Assembly (NCBI RefSeq): GCF_000420265.1
Contig: NZ_ATUP01000001.1
Coordinates: 1,860,001-1,924,000 of the forward strand
Length of the DNA stretch: 64,000 nt
Direction of reading: 5' to 3'
Source of the DNA: Oceanicaulis alexandrii DSM 11625
GTDB lineage: Bacteria; Pseudomonadota; Alphaproteobacteria; Caulobacterales; Maricaulaceae
The notes under the pieces were generated by a model. That model saw only the letters and a list, made by a program, of their open reading frames with translations, ran no database searches and was not told the origin of the DNA. Shown in pieces: positions 35,919-46,400 of this stretch (the first letter of the stretch is position 1; each line of letters starts with the position of its first letter). The position numbers and the translations under genes are program-made.

Positions 35919-35959
35919 CGCGCTTGACCGCGGGGCCGAGCCCCGCTTAAACACACGAA

Positions 35960-36145
35960 TTACGCGACGGTTCTCCCGCGAGGGAGCGAAGAGGGAACAC
36001 CGGTGCGACGCGCAAGCGTCTGGTCCGGGGCTGTACCCGCAACTGTGAGCGGCGAGGGATGCGCCACATGCCACTGGATCGTCAGATCTGGGAAGGCGGC
36101 GCATCGCATTGACCCGCAAGCCAGGAGACCTGCCATCGCGGTCGC
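35960..36145 (+). ncRNA. Cobalamin riboswitch
   Basis: The leader carries the conserved cobalamin aptamer blocks in order: GAGGGAACACCGGTG (35990-36004), GGGCTGTACCCGCAACTGTG (36038-36057), CATGCCACTGG (36067-36077), TGGGAAGGCGG (36089-36099) and AAGCCAGGAGACCTGCC (36118-36134, the B12 box region). It lies upstream of btuB. A TCGTCC/GGACGA pairing at 36220-36242 could be part of the expression platform. Binding adenosyl- or methylcobalamin should reduce expression of the operon. Confidence 0.95.
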
Positions 36146-36306
36146 TCGTTCTGGGTGCGGGAACACACCAGGAGAACGCGGACGCCTTCCGTTTGCAGCG
36201 ACGACCGGCGCGTCGAGCGTCGTCCTGACTCTGTCGGGACGAAGCGCCGTTGCATCGCTGTCCGTCGAGAGCCGCTCACGCTCCCGGCGCCAACGGAGGC
36301 TTCCTG

Positions 36307-38250
36307 ATGAAAGCCCAAATCTCTCTCGCGGCGCTCGCGATCGCGCTGTCCGCCGCTCCGTCTTTCGCTTTAGAGCGACCAGAAGACACCGTCGTCGTCA
36401 CCGGCGTACGCGCGCCCAGCCTGTTGGAGCGCCTGCCCGCCACGCTGGACGTGATTGATCGCGCCGAGCTCGATCTGAATAATCAGAACACGCTGGTCGA
36501 AGCGCTGTCCGCTGCGCCGGGTCTCGCCGTGGTTCAGTCCGGCCCGGCGGGGTCGACCGCCAGCGTTTTTGTGCGCGGGTCGAACTCCAAGCATATCCTC
36601 GCGCTTTATGACGGTATCCGTCTCAATGACGTGTCGGCCTCCAATGGCGCGTTCAATTTCGGCTCCGATCTTGTGGGCGACGCCGGCCGCATCGAGCTGG
36701 TGCGCGGTCCGCTCTCTTCGCTTTATGGTTCAGATGCTGTTGGCGGCGTGATCAACATCCTGCCGCGCCGGGCGCCCGAGAGCGGCTCCGAGCTTTACGG
36801 CGAGGCGTCCGTGGGTGAGTTCAACACCTATCACGCCCTGATCGGCGGCGGCGTGCGCGAGGGCCGGTTCAATCTCGCCGCCACCGCGGAATATCAGGAC
36901 AGCGACGGCTATGACGTGACGCCGGACCGGATCTCGACCCGCACGGGCGATCCGGATCCGTCGCAATTCACCGTGCTTTCGGCCAATGGCGGGTTTGCTT
37001 TCACCGATATGTTCAGCGTTGAGGCCCTCATCCGGCATCGCGAGTCAGAGGTGGATTTCGACACGTTCTCGGGCGGACCCACGGGCTTCCAGCGCGCCGA
37101 CGACACGGATCTGCTCAGCGAGGATTCCCAGACGCTGTGGAGCCTGGGGCTTGTCTATGCCCGCCCGGCCCAGAATATTGAGAGCCGCCTGCGCGCAGGG
37201 CGCGTGAAGATGTCGCTCGACAGCTTCAATGACGGCGCTGCGACGGATGCGTATGACGGCGCGCGCGATTTCGTCCAATGGTCCAATGTGTGGACGCCGG
37301 ACAGCCTGTCAGCCCTCATCGAGCCAGTGATCAGCTTTGGCGTCGATTTTCAGGATGAAGAGGCTCAGTCAGACACCGCGTTCAATGCGCCTCTGTCGGT
37401 TAGCGAAGACCTCTGGTCCGCCTACGCCGCCGTGCAGGCAGGATTGACCGCGCGCTTTGACGTCACCGGCTCGATCCGCCTTGATGACTATGAAGCGTTC
37501 GGCGACCAGACCACCTACAATCTGGGGGCGGTCTATCGTCTGGACATGCTCAACACCCGCCTGCGCGCCAGCTATAGCACGTCTTTCAAGGCGCCGAGCC
37601 TGTCTGAGCGGTTCTCCAGTTCCGCCTTCGTCGCCGCCAATCCTGACCTGCAGCCGGAAGAGGGCGAGACGTTCGAGATCGGATTTGACAGCGCGTTGGA
37701 TCTGGCCGGACGCGAAGACGCACTGCGCTTTGGAGCGGTCTGGTATGACAGCGCGATCGAGGATCTGATCGAGTATGTCTATGACGGCGCCCTGTTCATC
37801 GGTCAGAATCGCAATGTGGGCGAGGCGGACCTTCAAGGCTATGAAGCCTTCGCCGAATGGACGCCCATTGATCAGGCGTCGGTGCGTGTGGACTACACCC
37901 ACACCGATGCGACCAACGCCAGCACGGGCGCGCCATTGCTGCGCCGTCCTGAGGACAGCTGGGCCGTGACCGGGACCTGGCGGCCGATCGAGATCGCGTC
38001 GCTCAGCGCGACCTGGCGCTCTGTCGGCGCGCGTACGGACGTCACCTATGACGATGCAGGCTTCTATGTCAGCGGGTCAGGCCCTGTGCCGTCGTATGAA
38101 ACGGTGGATATGACGGGCGTTCTGGATGTGCGCGAGAGGCTCCAGCTCGTGCTGGGCGTGCGCAATCTGTTTGATGAGACTTATGAGCCTGTCGCCGGGT
38201 TCGCCGGTGCGCCGCGTGCGGTGACGCTGGGCCTTCGGGTGCGTCCGTGA
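36307..38250 (+). CDS. btuB: TonB-dependent vitamin B12 receptor
   Basis: The 647-residue outer-membrane receptor has a signal peptide (MKAQISLAALAIALSAAPSFA), a TonB box DTVVVTG at residues 27-33, and a plug domain with SVFVRGSNSKHILALYDGIRLND and VRGPLSSLYGSDAVGGVINI. The 22-strand barrel region follows. The start is set by GGAGG 7 nt before the ATG. The cobalamin riboswitch upstream and the BtuF-C-D genes downstream make the B12 assignment firm. The final residues are LRVRP rather than a terminal aromatic. Confidence 0.95.
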   Translation: MKAQISLAALAIALSAAPSFALERPEDTVVVTGVRAPSLLERLPATLDVIDRAELDLNNQNTLVEALSAAPGLAVVQSGPAGSTASVFVRGSNSKHILALYDGIRLNDVSASNGAFNFGSDLVGDAGRIELVRGPLSSLYGSDAVGGVINILPRRAPESGSELYGEASVGEFNTYHALIGGGVREGRFNLAATAEYQDSDGYDVTPDRISTRTGDPDPSQFTVLSANGGFAFTDMFSVEALIRHRESEVDFDTFSGGPTGFQRADDTDLLSEDSQTLWSLGLVYARPAQNIESRLRAGRVKMSLDSFNDGAATDAYDGARDFVQWSNVWTPDSLSALIEPVISFGVDFQDEEAQSDTAFNAPLSVSEDLWSAYAAVQAGLTARFDVTGSIRLDDYEAFGDQTTYNLGAVYRLDMLNTRLRASYSTSFKAPSLSERFSSSAFVAANPDLQPEEGETFEIGFDSALDLAGREDALRFGAVWYDSAIEDLIEYVYDGALFIGQNRNVGEADLQGYEAFAEWTPIDQASVRVDYTHTDATNASTGAPLLRRPEDSWAVTGTWRPIEIASLSATWRSVGARTDVTYDDAGFYVSGSGPVPSYETVDMTGVLDVRERLQLVLGVRNLFDETYEPVAGFAGAPRAVTLGLRVRP

Positions 38251-39098
38251 GGGTCCGGGCGGCGGTCCTTTTCGTCGCCCTGATGCTGGGCGTCGTCGCC
38301 TCTGGTACGGCGGCGGCGCTTGCTCCGCGCGTGGTGTCGCTGGACTATTGCGCGGATCAATATGTGCTGGGGCTGGCGGATCGGGATGCGATCGCGGCGG
38401 TCTCCACCCATGCCGATGACCGTCATTCCTATCTGCGCGATCAGGCGCACGGCCTGCTCCAGCTCAGAGATGACGCGGAAGACGTTCTGGCGCTGGCGCC
38501 CGATCTGATCGTGCGCGGCTATGACGCCGGGGGGCGCGCCGGCGCGTATTATCAGCGCTTGGGCCTTGAGACCTTCGAGCTGGGCTTCAGCGCGGGCTTT
38601 GACGATGTGGAGGCCATGATCCGGCGTACGGCCCTGGCCCTCGGCCAGGCGGACCGCGGGGAGGCGCGCATCGCTCATATGCGCAGCCAGTTGGCGCGCG
38701 CGGCTGACGGACCGCGCTTGCGCGCGCTCTACATGACGCCCTCGGGCCTCACCACAGGGTCGGGCACCCTGATGCATGCTTTCATGACAGCGGCGGGCTT
38801 TGAGAATGTCATCGCCGAGCAAGGCAAGACCGGCTGGATCAACCTGCCGCTCGAACAGTTGCACCAGCAGGCGCCGGACATCATTCTCGCGGCGTTTTTT
38901 GACGGTGAGACGGCGCCCATCGACAGCTGGTCGGCCAGCCGGCATTCCGTGTTCCGGCGAATGATGGAGACCACCCCCGTTATTGAACTGGATGCGGCGG
39001 CGTTGTCGTGCGGCGCCTGGTTCATGGCGGATGAGGCTTTGCGTGCGCGACAGGCCGCCAATGCGTTGGTCCTGGATCTGGACGGGGCTGAATCATGA
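38247..39098 (+). CDS. btuF: Cobalamin ABC transporter substrate-binding protein
   Basis: The 283-residue periplasmic protein has a signal peptide (VRAAVLFVALMLGVVASGTAAA) and the class III binding-protein pattern, PRVVSLDYCADQYVLGLADRD, then LALAPDLIVRGYDAGG and LEQLHQQAPDIILAAFFD. It should bind B12 and deliver it to BtuCD. The GTG start overlaps the end of btuB by 4 nt, indicating translational coupling. It carries two Cys residues. Confidence 0.9.
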   Translation: MRVRAAVLFVALMLGVVASGTAAALAPRVVSLDYCADQYVLGLADRDAIAAVSTHADDRHSYLRDQAHGLLQLRDDAEDVLALAPDLIVRGYDAGGRAGAYYQRLGLETFELGFSAGFDDVEAMIRRTALALGQADRGEARIAHMRSQLARAADGPRLRALYMTPSGLTTGSGTLMHAFMTAAGFENVIAEQGKTGWINLPLEQLHQQAPDIILAAFFDGETAPIDSWSASRHSVFRRMMETTPVIELDAAALSCGAWFMADEALRARQAANALVLDLDGAES

Positions 39099-40084
39099 CG
39101 CGCCTGACCTTGCTCGCCGCCTTGGGGGCGACTGCTATTGGGATGCTTCTGGCCTCGGCGCTGTTGGGCAGTTCAGAGCTGTCCATGCTGCAGGCGTTTG
39201 CGGCGCTCTGGGGCGGCGGCGATGAAACCGCGCGCATCATCGTCTGGGAGATTCGTTTGCCGCGGGCGCTGGCCGCTCTGGGCGTGGGCATGGCGCTGGG
39301 CTCATCCGGCGCCCTGATGCAAGGCTTGCTGAGAAATCCGCTGGCCGAACCGGGGGTTCTGGGCGTGTCGGCCTCAGCCTCTCTGGGCGCGATCATCGCG
39401 CTCTATTTCGGGATCAGCGTTCTGGGCGCTTTCACGGTGCCCGTATTCGCCATTTTGGGCGCACTGGCGGCGACGGGGGTCTTGAGCGGTCTGGCGAGCG
39501 TGCGGATCAGCGCGGTGCAGCTGATCCTGGCGGGGGTCGGCCTGTCCAGTTTCGCCGGCGCGCTGGGCGCTTTGGCGATGAATCTGGCGCCGAACCGGTT
39601 CGCCTTGTCAGACATGGTCAGCTGGATGCTGGGTTCGGTCACCAATCGCTCATTGGATGACCTGGTGTTTGTTGCGCCGTTCTGGCTTGCGGGGGGCGTG
39701 CTCGCCCTGCTGACGGCGCCGCATTTGCGCGCCCTGGCGCTGGGCGAAGAGACCGCGCAGACCCTGGGCGTCGATCTGGCGCGCACACGGGTCGGCGTTA
39801 TCGGCGCTGCGGCGCTGTTGACGGGCGCGGCTGTGGCGATTTCAGGGGTTATCGGCTTTGTCGGCATTGTCGCGCCCCATATCGTGCGCCCTTTTGTGCG
39901 ACATGATCCGTCTGATCTGGTCTGGCCGAGCGCGTTTCTGGGCGGGGTCCTGATCACCCTGGCGGATCTGGTGTTGCGACTGGTTCCGCTGGATCAGGAG
40001 TTGCGACTGGGCGTCATGGTGTCTCTGATCGGCGCGCCGGTCTTCATCCTGATCGCTGCGCGCAGCCGGGGTATGGGACGATGA
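39095..40084 (+). CDS. btuC: FecCD-family ABC permease, B12 uptake
   Basis: The 329-residue permease has about ten hydrophobic segments and the FecCD landmarks: IRLPRALAALGVGMALGSSGALMQGLLRNPLAEPGVLGVS, and GFVGIVAPHIVRPFVRHDPS, which contacts the ATPase. Context makes it the B12 permease. It overlaps btuF by 4 nt and btuD by 4 nt. Confidence 0.93.
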   Translation: MTRLTLLAALGATAIGMLLASALLGSSELSMLQAFAALWGGGDETARIIVWEIRLPRALAALGVGMALGSSGALMQGLLRNPLAEPGVLGVSASASLGAIIALYFGISVLGAFTVPVFAILGALAATGVLSGLASVRISAVQLILAGVGLSSFAGALGALAMNLAPNRFALSDMVSWMLGSVTNRSLDDLVFVAPFWLAGGVLALLTAPHLRALALGEETAQTLGVDLARTRVGVIGAAALLTGAAVAISGVIGFVGIVAPHIVRPFVRHDPSDLVWPSAFLGGVLITLADLVLRLVPLDQELRLGVMVSLIGAPVFILIAARSRGMGR

Positions 40085-40848
40085 GCCAGACTGGAACCAC
40101 TCGCATCGTTCTGGATCATGTGACCGTGAAACGCCGCGGCGTGAACGTGCTTGATGATGTCAGTCTGGTCGCGGCGCGTGGTCAGCTCACGGCTCTGGTC
40201 GGACCGAACGGGGCGGGCAAGTCCACCCTGATCAAGACGGTGCTGGGATTGTTGAAAGCTGAAACCGGCGCCGTCTGGGTGGATGATGCGCCTGTCGAGA
40301 TGCTCTCTCCGACAGCGCGCGCCCGCGCCATGGCCTATCTGCCGCAAGATCGAAGCCTCGCCTGGTCCATGACGGGCGGAGATCTGGCCGCGCTGGGACG
40401 ATACGCCTGGGGCGCCGCCGCCTATGATCGCTTGCCTCCAGCTGACCGGACACAGGTCGATCTGGCTTTGGCGCAAGCCAGCGCCAGTCATCTCAAGGAT
40501 CGGCTCGTCCATGATTTGTCGGGCGGGGAGCAGGCGCGGCTGCATCTGGCGCGCGCGCTCGCGTCCAACGCGCCGATCCTGTTGGCCGACGAGCCCATTG
40601 CGGCGCTTGATCCGCGTCATCAGCTGGAAGCCATGTCGGTCCTGCGCCGCCAGGCTGATGAAGGCGCGAGCGTCATCTGTGCGCTTCATGATCTCGAGCT
40701 CGCCCGTCGCCACGCCGATCAGATCGCCGTTCTGGATCGGGGGCGCCTGCGGATCGCCGCCGCGCCTGATCAGGCGCTCAGCGACGAGATTCTGGCCGAG
40801 GTGTTCGGTGTGCGGCGAACCCGGTCTGAGGGCTTTGAGATGTTGTAG
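40081..40848 (+). CDS. btuD: ABC transporter ATPase, B12 uptake
   Basis: The 255-residue ATPase has Walker A GPNGAGKST (residues 41-49), the signature LSGGEQARLHLARAL (from about 146), Walker B PILLADEPIAALD and the switch His in ICALHDLELARRHAD. It completes the btuBFCD operon headed by the riboswitch. Stop is followed by 201 nt without a clear terminator. Confidence 0.94.
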   Translation: MSQTGTTRIVLDHVTVKRRGVNVLDDVSLVAARGQLTALVGPNGAGKSTLIKTVLGLLKAETGAVWVDDAPVEMLSPTARARAMAYLPQDRSLAWSMTGGDLAALGRYAWGAAAYDRLPPADRTQVDLALAQASASHLKDRLVHDLSGGEQARLHLARALASNAPILLADEPIAALDPRHQLEAMSVLRRQADEGASVICALHDLELARRHADQIAVLDRGRLRIAAAPDQALSDEILAEVFGVRRTRSEGFEML

Positions 40849-41049
40849 GCTGCCAGTCGTCTCAATGTAACAAGCTGAAATACTTAACGCTATTCCATCT
40901 TGGATCGATCCTGGCGCGCTGCTCGGGCGTCCTGAGCGTCCCAAGCGTGCTCAGTTCGGCTTCGACCAATGTCGGGCTGCCCGCTCCGCCCTGTGACTGA
41001 CACCCTTCCTGTCATACGGGGAAAACCCCGATGAATAGGGAGGAGCACG

Positions 41050-41385
41050 ATGGCTGACTCAGACCATCCGACCACGGGCGAGCCGCCAAAAGGGCCGCCG
41101 CGGGATCACAACATCACCGAGGAGCGCTACAAGCGCTATTGGCAGGAAAACCTCAATCTGATGGGAATCCTGCTCGCGATCTGGTTCACCGTATCCTACG
41201 GATTCGGAATCCTGTTCCGTGACATTCTGGACAATTTCTCTATCGGCGGCGCGCCGTTGGGATTCTGGTTCGCGCAGCAGGGCGCGATCTACGTCTTTGT
41301 CATTCTGATCTTCGTTTACTCCGCGCTGATGCATCGCATCGAGCGCAAGTATGACGCGGAAACTGAAAACGGTCAGGGAGGCTGA
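41050..41385 (+). CDS. DUF4212 protein, small subunit of sodium/solute symporter
   Basis: The 111-residue protein has a charged N-terminus (EERYKRYWQENLNLMGILLAIWF) and two membrane helices, ending in a HRIERKYDAE tail. DUF4212 proteins are small partners encoded next to SLC5 symporters, as here: the symporter ATG lies 1 nt after the stop. A GGGAGGAG ribosome site precedes the ATG. The 201-nt upstream region contains a GGGGAAAACCCC hairpin but no clear operator. Confidence 0.92.
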   Translation: MADSDHPTTGEPPKGPPRDHNITEERYKRYWQENLNLMGILLAIWFTVSYGFGILFRDILDNFSIGGAPLGFWFAQQGAIYVFVILIFVYSALMHRIERKYDAETENGQGG

Positions 41386-41386
41386 T

Positions 41387-43330
41387 ATGGAATCGACCAT
41401 TCTGGGTCTCGACACCACCTTGTTCTGGACCGCGTTTTTCGTCATCGGAACATTTGGTCTCTACATCGGCATCGCGATTTGGGCGCGGGCGTCGACCACA
41501 GAAGATTTCTATGTGGCCGGCCATGACGTGCATCCGGTCTTCAACGGGATGGCCACAGCCGCTGACTGGATGAGCGCAGCCTCATTCCTGTCCATGGCGG
41601 GACTGATTGCGTTCATGGGCTATGACGGCTCGGTCTTCCTGATGGGCTGGACGGGCGGTTATGTGCTGCTGGCGTTGCTCCTGGCGCCCTATCTACGCAA
41701 GTTCGGCAAGTTCACCGTGCCCGACTTTGTCGGCGACCGGTATTACAGCCAGGCGGCCCGCATCATGGCGGTGATCTGCGCCCTGTTCATCTCCTTCACC
41801 TATATCGCCGGGCAGATGCGCGGCACCGGCATCGCCTTCTCCAACTTCCTGGGCGTGCCGATCGAGATGGGCGTCATCATCGGCGCGATCATCGTGCTGT
41901 TCTATGCGGGTCTCGGCGGCATGAAGGGCGTCACCTACACCCAGGTCGCGCAGTATTGCGTGCTGATCTTCGCGTTCACCGTTCCGGCGGTTTTCTTGAG
42001 CTTGCAGATCACCGGCACGCCGATTCCGCAGCTGGGATTCATCGGCAACACGGCGGATGGAACGCCCTTGCTGCTCAGCCTGGACCGGACCCTGTCTGAA
42101 CTGGGCTTCAGCTCCTATCTCGAGGGGCAGAAGTCCATGATCGACGTCTTCGCCATCACCTTGGCGTTGATGGTCGGCACGGCGGGACTGCCGCACGTGA
42201 TCATCCGCTTCTTCACCGTGCCGCGGGCCTCGGACGCTCGCAAATCGGCGGGTTGGGCGTTGATCTTCATCGCCGCGCTTTACACCACGGCGCCAGCCGT
42301 GGCGGTGTTCGCCCGCTCGAACTTCATCGAAACGGTCAATGAAAGCACCTATTCCACTGAGGTCGCTGCTCAACAGGCGCGCGCTTCGGAAATGGGCGAA
42401 GGGGCGACCCCGCAATGGTTCTACAACTGGGAGCGCACCGGTCTTCTGGGCTTCACCGACAAAAACGGCGACGGCCAGATCCAGTATCGCGCCGACCCGG
42501 AGGTGAACGAGGTGACCACGCTCGACCGTGACATCTTCGTGCTGGCCAATCCCGAGATCGGGGGCCTGCCGGGCTGGGTGATCGGTCTGGTGGTCTCCGG
42601 CGGCTTGGCGGCTGCGCTGTCCACCGCTGCGGGTCTCTTGATGGTGATCAGTTCGGCGGTGTCACACGATCTGTGCCGCAAGGTGCTGATCAAGAACATG
42701 ACGGACACCCAGGAGCTTCTGGTCGCGCGGATTGCGGCCGTGGGCGCGGTGGTCGTGGCGATCTATGCGGGCATCAACCCGCCTGGCTTCGTCGCCGCGG
42801 TCGTGGCCTTCGCTTTCGGTCTGGCCGCCGCCAGCTTCTTCCCGGTGATCTTCCTGGGGATTTTCTGGAAGCGCATGAACAAGGAAGGCGCCATCGCCGG
42901 CATGGTGGTCGGTCTGTCGATCACTGCGGCCTACATCGTGCACTTCAAGATCGGCTTCAGCCCGATTGTGCTCGGCGTGGTCGCCCTGATCATCAGCCTT
43001 ATCCTGCTGATCATGTATTTCGGCCTCAAGGAAGAGGGGGAGACCCGGCCCATGCTGATCGGTTCGATCGTGTTCGGACTGATCTTCCTGGGCGGTCTGT
43101 TCGGCATCTTGCCAAACATTCCCCAAGGCACGACCGATCAATGGTTCCTGGGCGTGTCTCCGGAAGGCTTTGGCTCTGTCGGCATGGTGATTTCCTTCAT
43201 CACCGCGACGATTGTGGCCTTGGCGACCAAGGCGCCGCCAGAAGAGATCCAGAACATGGTGGAGGACATTCGCATGCCGTCCTCCGTCACCCATGTCACG
43301 CACACCAAGGCGGCGGGCCCGGCTGAATAG
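41387..43330 (+). CDS. SLC5 sodium/solute symporter (VC_2705/ActP type)
   Basis: The 647-residue symporter has about 13 membrane helices and the SSS family pattern: STTEDFYVAGHDVHPVFNGMATAADWMSAASF, then LGGMKGVTYTQVAQY and GGLAAALSTAAGLLMVISSAVSHD. It belongs to the group that carries acetate or other short organic acids with DUF4212. I chose ATG 41387, six nt after a GGGAGG site. A large insert with ERTGLLGFTDKNGDGQIQY resembles a calcium-binding loop and is periplasmic by prediction. A hairpin terminator follows. Confidence 0.93.
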   Translation: MESTILGLDTTLFWTAFFVIGTFGLYIGIAIWARASTTEDFYVAGHDVHPVFNGMATAADWMSAASFLSMAGLIAFMGYDGSVFLMGWTGGYVLLALLLAPYLRKFGKFTVPDFVGDRYYSQAARIMAVICALFISFTYIAGQMRGTGIAFSNFLGVPIEMGVIIGAIIVLFYAGLGGMKGVTYTQVAQYCVLIFAFTVPAVFLSLQITGTPIPQLGFIGNTADGTPLLLSLDRTLSELGFSSYLEGQKSMIDVFAITLALMVGTAGLPHVIIRFFTVPRASDARKSAGWALIFIAALYTTAPAVAVFARSNFIETVNESTYSTEVAAQQARASEMGEGATPQWFYNWERTGLLGFTDKNGDGQIQYRADPEVNEVTTLDRDIFVLANPEIGGLPGWVIGLVVSGGLAAALSTAAGLLMVISSAVSHDLCRKVLIKNMTDTQELLVARIAAVGAVVVAIYAGINPPGFVAAVVAFAFGLAAASFFPVIFLGIFWKRMNKEGAIAGMVVGLSITAAYIVHFKIGFSPIVLGVVALIISLILLIMYFGLKEEGETRPMLIGSIVFGLIFLGGLFGILPNIPQGTTDQWFLGVSPEGFGSVGMVISFITATIVALATKAPPEEIQNMVEDIRMPSSVTHVTHTKAAGPAE

Positions 43331-43354
43331 CCAGATCCAATGTCTGTAACCGGG

Positions 43355-43388
43355 CGCGGCGGCTCTGTGAGCCGCCGCGTTTGCGTTT
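43355..43388 (+). terminator. Rho-independent terminator
   Basis: An 11-bp perfect stem CGCGGCGGCTC / GAGCCGCCGCG with a 3-nt loop is followed by TTTGCGTTT. It follows the symporter and separates it from the kinase gene. Confidence 0.8.
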
Positions 43389-43489
43389 GATCGGGGCGCT
43401 CCTGGCTGGTCAGCGCTTTGGAAATCCGTCTATCGTTCAAGACCGTCTGATCCAGAACACTCAATCCGGACGGGCAGGGAGGAGAGGTT

Positions 43490-46400
43490 TTGCCGCTCAG
43501 TCTCGCGCTTGTGGTGCTTGGCGCCTATGTGGCCTTGCTGTTCGTGCTCGCGGCCTGGGGGGACGCGCATGCGGCGCGCTTTGACCGCTCCGCCATGCGA
43601 CGCGCCGTTCTGTATACGCTGGCGCTGGCGGTCTATTGCACCAGCTGGACCTTTTATGGCGCGGTGGGCGAAGCCGCCCGCGCGGGCTGGGACTATCTGC
43701 CCATCTATCTGGGGCCAGCCTTGGTGTTCTTGCTGGGCTTTCCCATCATCCGGCGCCTCGTGGCGCTGGGACGGGAGCACGACACCAGCTCGATCGCAGA
43801 CTTCTTGTCCCTGCGCTATGGCAAGTCTGCAGCAGTGGGCGCGCTGGCGACGCTGGCCCTGCTGCTGGCGCTGATCCCCTATATTGCGCTTCAGCTCAAG
43901 AGCGCGGCCGCCTCGCTTGATCTTCTGACGGGTGATCCGTTGGGGCGCGGTTGGGGCTTGCCGGTGGCGATCAGCCTGGCGGCTTTTGCGATGGTGTTCG
44001 GTCAGCGCCATACCGACACCGCCGCCAGTCACCGCGGTCTGGCGCTGGCGGTCGGTTTTGAATCCCTGGTCAAACTCGCGGCGATGCTGGCGGTGGGCTG
44101 GCTCGCCGTCGAGGTCTGGATCAACGCCTCGCCGCAAATGCGTCTTGAGGCGCTGGCGCAATCGCCTCTCACGGCGCCGGGCGTGGACTTCCGGTTTGTC
44201 GTGTTGACGATATTGGGTGCGTTCGCAGCGCTGTGCTTGCCGCGTCAGTTTCACATGATGGTGGTGGAGGCGTCCAAACCCGGAGACGCCAACCTGTCGC
44301 GCTGGGGGTTCCCGGCGTATCTGGCGCTCGTGGCGATCCTGGTCCCGCCCATCGCCTGGGCGGGCGGCACGCTGCTGACAGATCCCAATCCGGACGCCTA
44401 TGTGCTGGCCCTGCCGCTGGAGCTCGATGCGCGAGGCCTGGCGGTGTTGGTGTTTCTGGGCGGGTTCTCCGCCGCCGCCGGCATGGTGACCGTCACCGCG
44501 CTCGCCATGTCCACCATGCTGGTGAACAATCTGGTGGGACCGCTCTTTCTGGCGGAAGTGCAACGCGGAGGACTGGCCAAGCGGTTCCTGATGTGGCGAC
44601 GCGCCATGGTGCTGGGGCTGGTGGGGCTCGCCTATCTGTTCCATCTGGGGCTGGATCAGCAGGCGGCGCTGGCCGGGATCGGTCTGGTGGCGTTCGCCGG
44701 GGTCGCCCAGCTCGCCCCCGCCTTGTTGTTCGGGCTGTATTGGCGCAAGGCGAACCGTGCGGGCGCGTTGGCGGGCATGGGCGCCGGGATCGGGCTGTGG
44801 GTCGCGCTGATCCTGATCCCCAGCTATGCCGGGGCTCCTCCACCAGCGCCGGATGGCGTGGACCCGTTCGCTTTTGCCTCCATCCTGTGCCTGGCCGCAA
44901 ACGTCATCGCCTTCATCATAGCCGTAGCGTTTTCGTCTTCAGGTCTGGTGGACGAGCTGCAGGCGGACGCGTTCACCGGCGTACGTCCGCTTGAGACCGC
45001 CCCCGCCATGGGCTCGCGCATCTCCGACCTTGAAATCGTGCTGGTGCGGGTGCTGGGCGCCCATCAGGCGGAAATCGCTCTCTCAGACCTGTCACGGGCG
45101 GTCGCCAGACCCTTACGGCCGGGGGATGTTCTGACCTCTGCTGTGGCGGGCCTGGCCGAAGCGCGTCTGGCGCGGGCTGTGGGCGCGGCCTCCGCCCGAA
45201 TCCTGATGACGCGCGTCTTGCGCGGCGCCCGCGTCAGCCCGGGCGATGTGGTCAAGCTGATTGACGAAACCGCCGAGCAATTGCGCTCCTCCGAGGATCG
45301 CTTGAAGGAAAGCGAACGCTCGATCCGGTTTTACACCGACAATCTGCCGGTGCTGCTCAGCTATGCCGACCGCGATTATTGTCTGCGTTTCGCCAATAAG
45401 GGCTATCTGGACTTCTTTGGTCTGGATGCGTCCGTGATCGGCCGTCCGCTGGCTGAATTCATGAGCGAGGACGAATACGCGCTGCGCCGACCGCATATGG
45501 AAGCGGCGCTCAATGGCGAGCGCCAGGTGTTTGACATTTCACGGCGCAAGGGCGGCGGCCGGGCGCGTTCCTGGCAGGTGGTCTACCAGCCTCGCACTGA
45601 AAACGGCGAAGTGGTGGGCTATTTCGGCGTTTATCAGGACAACACCGCCCGGCGTGAAGCGGAAGAAGGGCTCAAACGCGCGTACGACATGCTGGAATCG
45701 CGGGTGGAGGAACGCACCGCAGCGCTGAAAGCGGAAAGCGAGGCGCGGCTGCAGCTGGCGCAGGATCTGGAAGCGGCCCGCCGCGAGGCGGAGGCCGCCA
45801 CCCAGTCCAAGACACGCTTTCTGGCGGCGGCCAGCCATGACTTGCTGCAGCCGCTGTCCGCGGCTCGCCTGTATGCCGGCGCGCTGGAGGGGGCGCTGGG
45901 GGAGAGCGGCTCTGAGGGCAATCGCAATCTCGCCCATCAGATTGAACGCGCCATCGACCATGCGGACCGTTTGCTGCGCGCGCTTCTGGATATTTCACGT
46001 CTGGATGCGGGCGGCGTCGCGCCGCGACCGAGCGTCTTCGCCATTGACGAGCTGATTGAGGAAACCGCCGCCCAGTTCCAGGCGCGCGCGCTGGCCAAGG
46101 GCTTGAAGCTGCGTGTTGTTCCCAGCCGGCTGGCCGTTTTGTCAGACCGGGGCTTGATGACCAGCGTCGTTCAGAACCTCATTTCCAACGCCATCCGCTA
46201 TACGCCCAGCGGCAAGGTGCTGGTGGGTGTCAGGCGTCAGGGCGATCAGGTGCGCCTGCAAGTGATCGATACCGGCCCGGGCATCGAGCCGGATCGCCAG
46301 CAGGCCATCTTCCGGGAATTTCATCGCGGCGTCGTCGACGCCGGGGAAGATCAGGGTCTGGGTCTGGGGCTGGCGGTGGTGGACCGGATTTGCGCGTCCC

